A stretch of DNA of 6,182 nt. It comes from Anaerolineales bacterium UBA6668 (GTDB lineage: Bacteria; Chloroflexota; Anaerolineae; Anaerolineales; UBA6668). The stretch covers positions 810-6,991 of the forward strand of contig DKKK01000202.1 in NCBI GenBank assembly GCA_002455215.1, given 5' to 3'. This document shows positions 1 through 5,798 of this stretch, piece by piece (the first letter of the stretch is position 1; each line of letters begins with the position of its first letter). The position numbers and the translations under genes were made by a program. The notes beneath the pieces are model-generated. The model was not told the origin of the DNA. It did no database searches and saw only the letters and a list, made by a program, of their open reading frames with translations.

Positions 1-20
1 GAAAGCTAAGTAGTGTGCCG

Positions 21-1643
21 ATGAAAGTTTTTCAGCTAATGCGAAGCATTCCGCGCTGGGCATGGTGGGGCGTGTTGCGCCACCAACTGCGCCGCCGTTT
101 CCCGCCCCCACTTTCCCCACTTCCCCCAGCACCTGCCCACTTTGCCCCAACCGGCTTTGACACACCCCTGCCCACCGATTGGCAATTGCCTCCCCTAGCG
201 GCTTCCATTGCCGATTGGCACACCGACTCGCAAACCGGTTATCGCTGGCAATTGCAAAATTTCCAGCTAGTGGGCGCATTTCCCAATGCCGATGTGCGCT
301 TGGCATGGGAACACAGCCGCTTTCACCAGGCAGTGCGCTGGGCAGTGGCTTTTCGGCAAACAGGAGATGCTCGCTATGCAATGGAATTTGTGCGCCAAGT
401 GCGCGATTGGTGGCAAGCCAACCCGTTTCCGCACGGCATTCACTATTGCAACCCAATGGAGCTTGCCATTCGCTCTGCCAACTGGATTGTGGCGTGGGAA
501 TGGCTATACCCGGCACTGCCCGCCGACTTTCACCCGCAGTTCTGGCACAGCTTGCACCAGCACGCCCAGCAAATCTGGGCACACCTAGAGACTGCCTGGC
601 CGCGCACCAACCATTTGCTGGCAGATTTATGCGGGCTGGTGTGGCTAGGCAAGGCACTCAAACACCCGCAATGGGTGACCCGCGCCAGCCGCTTGCTTCG
701 TCAGGAACTGCGCCACCAACTTCTGCCAGACGGCGCAAGCTATGAAGGTAGTACCGCCTATCATTGGTTGAACACAGAAATGCTATATTGGACGGTGCAA
801 TATCTGAATTGGCAGAATGTGGCAGATTGGAGCGAGCTTGTGGCAAAGATGCAGGCGGTGTGTGCCGGCTTGCAGGTGGGGCAGGGCTTCCCGCGCTTTG
901 GCGATGATGACTCTGGGCATTGGTTGCCCCTGCCCCTGCCCGTTCCCGCACAGCCACACAGTTGGGCTTCTGAAGCGGCGGGCTGGTATGTGCTTCGCGA
1001 TGGCACAGACTGGTTGGCAGTGACGTTGGGCAAGCTGGGTACAGCCGGTTGGGGCGGACACAACCACAATGATGGGCTTTCCTTTGAAGTGGGGCATGGC
1101 ACAACCCGTTGGCTGTGCGACCCAGCCAGCTACATGTATGGCGGTTCACGCGAACTACGCAACTTATTCCGCAGTACCGCCATGCACAACACGGTGCGCG
1201 TTAACCAAGCCGAACAAAACCCACTGCCCGCCGAGCTTTTTCACTTGCCACCTGCCAGCCGAGCTCAAGCTTTAGCTTGGGAGCCTGCCAATGGGTGTTG
1301 GGTTGGGCGGTGGCAGGGGGCTTGGACGCACACCCGCACCATCCGGCGTGTGGCAGGGGGCTGGCAAATTGTGGATGATGTGCTTGCCCCGCCGACTGAC
1401 TGGGTTGAGTGGTTCTTTCACTTCGATGTTTTACCGGTACGAGTCCACGACTTACAGGTGGAGACAACCCGCCCGCACGCGCCCAACCTGCGCCTTGTGC
1501 CCATATCGGGGGCAAGGGGCTTGCAAGTGGAACTGCAAGAAGGCTGGCTTTCGCCGCAGTTTGGTCGGCGGGTGTCCGCTCCGCTGGTGCGTTTCTGGCG
1601 GGTAGGTGGCGGGCAAGTGGTGTGGGAATTGAAAGTTCAGTGA
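21..1643 (+). CDS. Heparinase II/III-family protein (polysaccharide lyase-like), start uncertain
   Basis: Predicted uronic-acid polysaccharide lyase of the heparinase II/III superfamily: an N-terminal alpha/alpha toroid followed by a beta-sandwich. Residue numbers count from the GTG at 15; the ATG at 21 is residue 3. Family motifs appear in order: NPMELAIRSANW (146-157), TNHLLAD (198-204), YEGSTAYHW (243-251), FGDDDSGHW (295-303), GGHNHNDGLSFE (347-358), DPASYMY (369-375) and FRSTAMHNTVRVN (385-397). By analogy with characterised heparinases, Asn199/His200, Tyr249 and His349 or His351 are the likely catalytic residues; this mapping is inference. The N-terminus (QLMRSIPRWAWWGVL) resembles the short opening helix of relatives found in polysaccharide clusters and is followed by a proline-rich stretch (30-60). 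No signal peptide or lipobox is seen, so the protein is probably cytoplasmic unless the true start lies further upstream. The frame is open to the left edge and neither GTG 15 nor ATG 21 has a clear Shine-Dalgarno site. The substrate cannot be told. It is convergent with the operon to its right. Confidence 0.88.
   Translation: MKVFQLMRSIPRWAWWGVLRHQLRRRFPPPLSPLPPAPAHFAPTGFDTPLPTDWQLPPLAASIADWHTDSQTGYRWQLQNFQLVGAFPNADVRLAWEHSRFHQAVRWAVAFRQTGDARYAMEFVRQVRDWWQANPFPHGIHYCNPMELAIRSANWIVAWEWLYPALPADFHPQFWHSLHQHAQQIWAHLETAWPRTNHLLADLCGLVWLGKALKHPQWVTRASRLLRQELRHQLLPDGASYEGSTAYHWLNTEMLYWTVQYLNWQNVADWSELVAKMQAVCAGLQVGQGFPRFGDDDSGHWLPLPLPVPAQPHSWASEAAGWYVLRDGTDWLAVTLGKLGTAGWGGHNHNDGLSFEVGHGTTRWLCDPASYMYGGSRELRNLFRSTAMHNTVRVNQAEQNPLPAELFHLPPASRAQALAWEPANGCWVGRWQGAWTHTRTIRRVAGGWQIVDDVLAPPTDWVEWFFHFDVLPVRVHDLQVETTRPHAPNLRLVPISGARGLQVELQEGWLSPQFGRRVSAPLVRFWRVGGGQVVWELKVQ
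101..127 (-). other. Candidate G-quadruplex motif on the template strand
   Basis: The plus strand has C-runs at 101-103, 105-109, 115-118 and 123-127, separated by 1, 5 and 4 bases. On the minus strand this gives four G-tracts of at least three with short loops, fitting the usual quadruplex pattern. Further C-runs at 136-138 and 145-148 extend the bias. The tract encodes the proline-rich segment near the N-terminus of the heparinase-like protein, so it may simply reflect proline codons (CCN). Confidence 0.4.
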
Positions 1644-1666
1644 GCTAGGGGTGCTGTGGCTGGTTG

Positions 1667-1700
1667 TTGGGTGGCGTTTACGGGCGGCACACGCGCCCAA
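1667..1700 (+). terminator. Possible weak terminator hairpin after the heparinase-like gene
   Basis: An imperfect stem lies 23 nt after the stop codon. TTGGGTG (1667-1673) pairs with CGCCCAA (1694-1700), including one U-G wobble, and CGT (1675-1677) pairs with ACG (1691-1693) across a one-base bulge. Only three T residues follow, so it is not a classic intrinsic terminator. Its position between convergent genes is the main argument for the call. Confidence 0.3.
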
Positions 1701-1744
1701 TTTCGATCCAGTTGAAGCCAAGAGAGAAAGAACAAAAATTTCTC

Positions 1745-1756
1745 GTAACTGCTCAG
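1745..1756 (+). repeat. Left terminal inverted repeat
   Basis: GTAACTGCTCAG is the left end of the 352-bp element and is identical to the reverse complement of 2085-2096. Similarity falls off right after base 12, apart from a loosely aligned AAAAC a little further in. It is directly preceded by AATTTCTC, the left copy of the presumed target duplication. Confidence 0.75.
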
Positions 1757-2084
1757 GCATAGTGAAAACAAATCATTATGCAAGGTTTTTCCCAGATAAG
1801 TGGGAAACCATCTAAAAATAACGCCATCAAAATTCAGCGTAATCTCCCAAGCCGAAACATCTGTGTTACGGACAGAGACGCTTTACCGACACACTCCCGA
1901 TTCGGGACGCAGATTGGACGGATGCTCGGATGATACCATTAAGAAAAGTGGCTTCTTCCTCGATAGCGCAAGCAGAGTCGGCGACTGTATGAACAAACTA
2001 TCAACAGTCAATCCCTATCATCCGCACTTACGTCTGATGGATATTCATCCTGTTTCGCCAGCCTATCGGTTTTGCCAAATAAGG

Positions 2085-2096
2085 CTGAGCAGTTAC
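2085..2096 (-). repeat. Right terminal inverted repeat
   Basis: CTGAGCAGTTAC is the reverse complement of the left end at 1745-1756, with no mismatch over 12 bp. It is directly followed by AATTTTTC, the right copy of the presumed 8-bp target duplication, which differs from the left copy at one base. Confidence 0.75.
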
Positions 2097-2119
2097 AATT
2101 TTTCAAGAGTTGTGAATAC

Positions 2120-3154
2120 TTATTGTTGCTGTTGCTGTTGATATTGAAAGCTGGCGGTGGGTTCTGCCTCTGGCTGAAGTAAATTACGCACACTCCCAAA
2201 CGGCAGGTCTTGCTGGGGAGGCAGATGGTTTGGCTCTGACACTCGCAAAACTTGCACTGCCACACTCAATTCGCTTTCGGCTGTGCCGCGAAAAATGCCT
2301 TTGGTGGGGGGCACATCTTCATAATCTCGTCCGAGTGCCACCCGAATGTGTTGCACGCCAGCCATGCGGTTGGCTGTTGGGTCAAAGCCCACCCAGCCTA
2401 AATCGGGCAGGAGTGCTTCCACCCAAGCATGGGTGGCATCGTTGGCAACCCGCGTTTCTTGCTCACGGTGAAACAAATAGCCACTCACATAACGCGCCGG
2501 AATGCCTAACCAGCGGCACAAGCTAATCATCACATGGCTAAAATCCTGGCACACCCCTTTGCGCAAACGCAGGGCATCATCAATGGGCGAATCAACCTGA
2601 GTGGCGTTGGGTGTGTATTGAAAGGTGTGATAAACCTGACTGGTGAGCAAACGCAGGGTGGTGAGGGGGTCTTGCTGGCGGGAAAGCCCAAATTCCTGTG
2701 CCAAAGCGAGCAAAAGGTCGGTAGGCTTGGCAAAATAGCTCGGTTGGAGCATTTCCCAATAATCGCTGGTTTGCACCATTTGGTCCAGCTTTTGCCAGTG
2801 TTCCAAAGTAAGGCTTGGGGGCAAATCCAATGTGGGGGATTGCTGAACGACTGCCTCGACGTTAATGAACAATTGTTTGTGCTGGCGGGTGATGTTAAAG
2901 TGATGAACGATATTTTGCAGGTGGTCTGTGTATTCAAACAATTGAGCACGGGGGTTGGTGCTGGCATGAAAAGACAACGTGCGTTGGTGTGTCGCCGTGC
3001 GTGGGCACATGCGCAGTTCCATCACGCTCTCGCTAATGGCACTCGAATAGCGAAAGCGGGTGGCATGACGAATCACATAAAAGCGTGGCTCGTGGGTAGG
3101 CGAGGTAGGAAGTGGGACAGGTTGAACTTGCATGAGAGAATAATGAACCGGCAT
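2120..3154 (-). CDS. Transglutaminase-like cysteine peptidase of the ATP-grasp/Alpha-E system
   Basis: Third gene of the minus-strand operon, 344 aa. An N-terminal beta domain (about 25-105; bacterial transglutaminase-like N-terminal region) is followed by a transglutaminase/papain-fold core (about 160-265). The catalytic triad is visible: Cys202 in GVCQDFSHV, His242 in ATHAWVE and Asp258 in FDPTAN. The following GRDYEDVPPTKGIFRG (275-290) is typical of this bacterial branch. Such proteins could hydrolyse or transfer amide bonds; here the likely target is a product or partner of the neighbouring ligase, which is inference. No signal peptide is seen, consistent with cytoplasmic action. The family usually ends soon after the conserved ELSVAVQVLRV (about 295-304). 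This protein runs about 40 residues further, rich in Pro and Gln, and ends QYQQQQQQ. The start at ATG 3154 lies 19 nt after the Alpha-E stop without a good Shine-Dalgarno site; ATG 3133 (residue 8) is an alternative. Confidence 0.93.
   Translation of the reverse strand: MPVHYSLMQVQPVPLPTSPTHEPRFYVIRHATRFRYSSAISESVMELRMCPRTATHQRTLSFHASTNPRAQLFEYTDHLQNIVHHFNITRQHKQLFINVEAVVQQSPTLDLPPSLTLEHWQKLDQMVQTSDYWEMLQPSYFAKPTDLLLALAQEFGLSRQQDPLTTLRLLTSQVYHTFQYTPNATQVDSPIDDALRLRKGVCQDFSHVMISLCRWLGIPARYVSGYLFHREQETRVANDATHAWVEALLPDLGWVGFDPTANRMAGVQHIRVALGRDYEDVPPTKGIFRGTAESELSVAVQVLRVSEPNHLPPQQDLPFGSVRNLLQPEAEPTASFQYQQQQQQ
2123..2140 (-). repeat. CAA/CAG glutamine-codon repeat at the end of the transglutaminase gene
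   Basis: Read on the minus strand, the last six sense codons are CAA CAG CAA CAG CAA CAA, directly before the TAA stop, and are preceded by CAA TAT. They give a C-terminal polyglutamine tail. The CAACAG unit is repeated twice plus CAACAA, so the tract could vary in length by slippage. Confidence 0.8.
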
Positions 3155-3173
3155 GGGCGAAATGGGAAATGGC

Positions 3174-4139
3174 TTACCCCATCACACGGTGCGCTTCGAT
3201 TGGATAGGTGATGTATGCTGTGTACATGGCTTCATGTACCCTAGCACTGTGTTCTTCCACCTCCTTCACAAAGCTTGCCAACCCGCCTTGCAAAACTTCA
3301 TCCACCTGCCCGTATTCCAACAAAGTGAGTAGTCTTCCGGCATACCGATTGACCGGGCGCGTTTTGGCGGTGTCGGTGGCAGTGGCAATCGCATCCAACG
3401 ATTCGCGCACTTGCAGGAGTGAAAAATGGACAGCATGGGGAAATTCGCGGTCGAGCAAAAGGTACTCCACAATTTCGCGGATAGTTAGGCGGGCAGTGTA
3501 TTGCTGACAATAGGCTTCAAAGGCGGTGCAAGAACGCAAAACAGCGATCAAGCCCAAATCGCCATCCCGCACTTCGGAAAACTGTTCGAGTGGGAGAGGG
3601 TCAAAATGCACCTTAAGCAAATGTGCCACCAACTGAGCGCGTTCGATATAGCGCCCAATCTGAATAAAGTCCCAACTTTCATCATGGCGCAGGGTGGAGC
3701 TGGTTAGCCCGTGAAAAAGCGTTGCCCCGTTGAGAATTTCCCAAAAAAAGTCGGAGGGCTGGTCTTCCCACAACTCTTCCAAACGGGCGGTGGTAACCAA
3801 CAGATGAAGATGGTTGATGCGTTCCCACATTTCGCTGGAGATGGTTTCACGCACTTGGCGGGCGTTTTCGCGAGCGGCGGCAATGCAAGAGATGACCGAA
3901 TTGCGCAGTTGGCGGTCAAATGCCAACATGGCGGTCGTTTGATACGGGGTTTGGCATTTTTCGGCTTGGTCTTCGGCATTTAGGCACAGCAAAAGCTTGT
4001 TCCAGCGGTCATCGGGCACCACCCGTCCGGGCTCCTCCAAACTTTGCGAAAGTGCCACATTTAACAGGCGAGCGGTATGTTCTGCTCGTTCCAAATACCT
4101 TGCCATCCAATATAATTGATCTGCTACACGTGATAACAT
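3174..4139 (-). CDS. Alpha-E domain protein (DUF403)
   Basis: A 321-aa, almost entirely helical protein of the Alpha-E family, at the family's usual length. The N-terminus MLSRVADQLYWMARYLERAEHTARLL (1-26) is the family signature. Further hallmarks are ARENARQVRETIS (88-100), WDFIQIGRYIERAQ (156-169) and LLDREFPHAV (228-237). As far as I know the biochemical role of the family is not established. It is nearly always encoded beside a circularly permuted ATP-grasp protein and a transglutaminase, as here, so a role as substrate carrier, scaffold or extra subunit of that system is inference. No signal peptide or membrane segment is seen. The ATG at 4139 is well supported: AGGAGGT lies just upstream and overlaps the stop of the preceding gene, 11 nt away, suggesting translational coupling. 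The TAA stop is followed by the transglutaminase gene after 19 nt. Confidence 0.95.
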   Translation of the reverse strand: MLSRVADQLYWMARYLERAEHTARLLNVALSQSLEEPGRVVPDDRWNKLLLCLNAEDQAEKCQTPYQTTAMLAFDRQLRNSVISCIAAARENARQVRETISSEMWERINHLHLLVTTARLEELWEDQPSDFFWEILNGATLFHGLTSSTLRHDESWDFIQIGRYIERAQLVAHLLKVHFDPLPLEQFSEVRDGDLGLIAVLRSCTAFEAYCQQYTARLTIREIVEYLLLDREFPHAVHFSLLQVRESLDAIATATDTAKTRPVNRYAGRLLTLLEYGQVDEVLQGGLASFVKEVEEHSARVHEAMYTAYITYPIEAHRVMG

Positions 4140-4145
4140 GGGTTT

Positions 4146-4152
4146 ACCTCCT
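4146..4152 (-). promoter_or_regulatory. Shine-Dalgarno site of the Alpha-E gene, overlapping the upstream stop
   Basis: The minus strand reads GAATAGGAGGTAAACCATG. The TAG stop of the ATP-grasp gene (4151-4153) shares its last two bases (AG) with AGGAGGT, which lies six bases before the ATG at 4139. A ribosome terminating on the first gene would sit on the initiation site of the second, supporting translational coupling and fixing the Alpha-E start. Confidence 0.85.
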
Positions 4153-5602
4153 ATTCAAACATGACCCAAGTGTCCTTACTGCCCCCGCCTTGCGAGGAGT
4201 TGACCACTAAGGAGCCTTTGCGGAGTGCCACGCGTGAAAGCCCGCCCGGGGTGATGCGCACCTGCCCATCGCCACACAGCACATATACACGCAGGTCCAC
4301 ATGACGGGGTTCAATGGTTTGGTTATCCACAAAGCACGGGGCAACCGAAAATTGGATGGTCGGTTGGGCAATGTAATTGCGTGGATTGGCAAGAATATGC
4401 TCGCGGAAAGCTTCACGCTCCTCAGCCGTGCTATGCGGACCAATCAGCATTCCATAGCCGCCCGATTCGCCCACAGCCTTTACCACCAATTTGTCTAAAT
4501 TTGCCAAAACATACTCGCGTTCTTTGGGCTCGCCGCAGATATAGGTCTCCACATTTTGCAAAATGGGGTCTTGGTCGAGATAGTAGCGAATCATGCGGGG
4601 TACATAAGCATACACCGCCTTATCATCTGCCACCCCGGTTCCCACAGCATTGCCTAACCCCACATTGCCTGCCCGATAGGCGTTGAACAATCCGGGCACA
4701 CCGAGCATTGAATCTGGGCGAAAAACCAATGGGTCTAAAAAGTCATCATCTAAGCGGCGATAAATCACATCTACCCGTTCCAAACCGCTCGTTTTACGCA
4801 TATACACCCGATTGTTATGCACCACCAAATCACGCCCTTCTACCAACCGGATGCCCATTTGACGGGCAAGAAAAGTGTGTTCGTAGTAAGCGGAATTGTA
4901 CACACCGGGGGTTAGAATGACAATGTTGGGTTTGCCTTGCCGCTGAGGAGCCAAGCTAGAAAGGCTAGCGAGCAATTGCTGAGCATAACCATAAATGGGG
5001 CGAACGCCGTGGTTTTGAAACAAGCGTGGGAAAACGGTTTTCATTACACTCCGGTCGGTGAGCATATAGGAAACACCGCTCGGTGTTCGCAAATTATCTT
5101 CCAGCACCACAAACTCGCCTTGCGGGGTTCGGATGAGGTCAATGCCAGCCACCGTTACATAGCTGTCAAAGGGCAGTTCCACTTTACGCATTTCCCGCCG
5201 ATAGTGCTTGGATGTGTAAACCATTTCGTGTGGGATGACTCCATCTGCCAAAATGCGTGCTTCGGTGTAAATATCCTTCAAAAACAGATTGAGTGCGGTG
5301 ATGCGTTGGGTTAAGCCTTGCTCGATGGTTGCCCATTCTTGAGCCGTTAGGATGCGGGGAATCAGGTCAAATGGGAAGATACGCTCGGTGCCTTCTTCGT
5401 GTCCATAGACTGTAAACGTAATCCCTTGACGTAAGAAGGATTGGGTTGACGCGGATTGACGGCGTTGCAACTCTTCGATGGGGATTGTGGCAAGGCGTTC
5501 AAACAAACTGCGAAACTGCGGACGGGGTTGATGGGGTGCATCGAACATTTCGTCATAATAATCGCTGGCGGAATAGTGGGCAAAAGCCGAAGCTTGGGTC
5601 AA
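4151..5602 (-). CDS. Circularly permuted ATP-grasp ligase-like protein (type 2), TTG start
   Basis: First gene of the operon, 483 aa from a TTG start. It belongs to the circularly permuted ATP-grasp group (former DUF404/DUF407), predicted to use ATP to form an amide bond between a carboxylate and an amine; the substrate is unknown. Visible motifs, numbered from the [15 protein letters not shown] (56-67), [14 protein letters not shown] (72-85), [14 protein letters not shown] (167-180), [15 protein letters not shown] (278-292), the ATP-binding glycine loop [17 protein letters not shown] (373-389), [13 protein letters not shown] (432-444), [20 protein letters not shown] (452-471) and the terminal GGGSKDTW (472-479). 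The frame extends 31 codons further up to an ATG at 5695, but that extension does not look like the family and has no Shine-Dalgarno site, whereas the TTG has GGAGGT four bases upstream. No signal peptide is seen, so the protein is cytoplasmic. The next gene begins 11 nt after its stop. Confidence 0.95.
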   Translation of the reverse strand: MTQASAFAHYSASDYYDEMFDAPHQPRPQFRSLFERLATIPIEELQRRQSASTQSFLRQGITFTVYGHEEGTERIFPFDLIPRILTAQEWATIEQGLTQRITALNLFLKDIYTEARILADGVIPHEMVYTSKHYRREMRKVELPFDSYVTVAGIDLIRTPQGEFVVLEDNLRTPSGVSYMLTDRSVMKTVFPRLFQNHGVRPIYGYAQQLLASLSSLAPQRQGKPNIVILTPGVYNSAYYEHTFLARQMGIRLVEGRDLVVHNNRVYMRKTSGLERVDVIYRRLDDDFLDPLVFRPDSMLGVPGLFNAYRAGNVGLGNAVGTGVADDKAVYAYVPRMIRYYLDQDPILQNVETYICGEPKEREYVLANLDKLVVKAVGESGGYGMLIGPHSTAEEREAFREHILANPRNYIAQPTIQFSVAPCFVDNQTIEPRHVDLRVYVLCGDGQVRITPGGLSRVALRKGSLVVNSSQGGGSKDTWVMFE

Positions 5603-5770
5603 GGGTACCTCCAAATGCAAAAAAAGCAGGCTGGTTGGGCACGACTGCAAGAAAGTGATCTTGTTTCGTCGATCCAAAAGCCTAAATGGGAGCAAATTAT
5701 GCAGTTCTTGTTCCTCGCTTTGCGCACGTCTTGGTCACGCAGTGCTTGGTGGGTTGAATGATGGGAGTTT
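5603..5770 (-). other. Leader of the ATP-grasp/Alpha-E/transglutaminase operon
   Basis: 168 bp between the TTG start and the hairpin at 5771-5798. On the minus strand a run of seven T (5619-5625) lies six bases upstream of the Shine-Dalgarno site; in the mRNA this U-tract could help ribosome binding, which is inference. CATAAT within GCATAATTTGC (about 5694-5704) could serve as a -10 box, but no convincing -35 lies at 16-18 bp, so I do not call a promoter. No known riboswitch is recognised. Confidence 0.35.
5607..5612 (-). promoter_or_regulatory. Shine-Dalgarno site that fixes the TTG start of the ATP-grasp gene
   Basis: The minus strand reads TTTGGAGGTACCCTTGACC. GGAGGT lies four bases before TTG at 5600-5602, normal spacing. 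No ATG or GTG start lies at suitable distance, and conserved family sequence begins soon after (YDEMF, residues 16-20 of the revised protein). Confidence 0.82.
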
Positions 5771-5798
5771 GCCCACCCAACCAACCGGTTGGGTGGGC
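5771..5798. terminator. Perfect 12-bp-stem hairpin, terminator-like or operator-like
   Basis: GCCCACCCAACC (5771-5782) and GGTTGGGTGGGC (5787-5798) are exact reverse complements around a 4-nt loop, AACC on the plus strand. The stem is GC-rich and very stable. Neither side carries a real T-tract: the plus strand continues AGGGGTATTTTAGG and the minus strand AAACTCCC, so it is not a canonical intrinsic terminator. It lies 168 bp upstream of the operon start and could stop transcription entering from the right, act in the operon leader, or bind a regulator. The structure is certain; its role is not. Confidence 0.5.

Larger units (their letters stand above)
1745..2096. mobile_element. 352-bp non-autonomous element (MITE or deleted IS) with IS66-like ends
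   Basis: The element is bounded by a perfect 12-bp inverted repeat: GTAACTGCTCAG at 1745-1756 and its reverse complement at 2085-2096. The flanking 8-mers, AATTTCTC (1737-1744) and AATTTTTC (2097-2104), match at 7 of 8 positions and lie exactly against the repeat ends, as a target-site duplication would. Termini starting GTAA together with 8-bp duplications are known for the IS66 family, so IS66-type mobilisation is inferred. The interior has no recognisable transposase in any frame; the longest ATG frame contained in it is about 51 codons (1778-1933) and matches nothing I know. An internal hairpin with 7-bp arms lies at 1788-1807. The element lies 15 bp past the stop of the transglutaminase gene. 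The one-base mismatch in the duplication suggests an old insertion. A chance inverted repeat is the alternative. Confidence 0.72.

Noticed and set aside
658..1149. 163-codon minus-strand open frame opposite the heparinase-like gene
   Set aside because: Antisense shadow of a well-conserved coding region, with Cys/Pro/His-rich composition typical of spurious frames.
1310..1362. 13-bp direct repeat GTGGCAGGGGGCT at 1310-1322 and 1350-1362
   Set aside because: The copies are read in different frames of the same gene and encode different residues; likely chance in G-rich coding sequence, with no further copies seen.
1778..1933. 51-codon ATG frame inside the 352-bp element
   Set aside because: Too short and motif-free to call a gene; not similar to any IS66 protein I can recognise.
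1800..2141. 113-codon plus-strand open frame in the convergent spacer
   Set aside because: It spans the mobile-element end and reads the glutamine repeat antisense as a run of Cys. No family resemblance and no ribosome site.
2534..3211. 225-codon plus-strand open frame opposite the transglutaminase gene
   Set aside because: It is antisense to a gene with an intact catalytic triad and family motifs, and has no recognisable domain of its own.
5744..5798. Possible attenuator: CAACCCACC (minus strand, 5748-5756) pairing with part of the 5771-5798 hairpin
   Set aside because: The alternative pairing is only about six bases and far weaker than the 12-bp stem. No leader peptide or U-tract follows it, so a switch is not supported.
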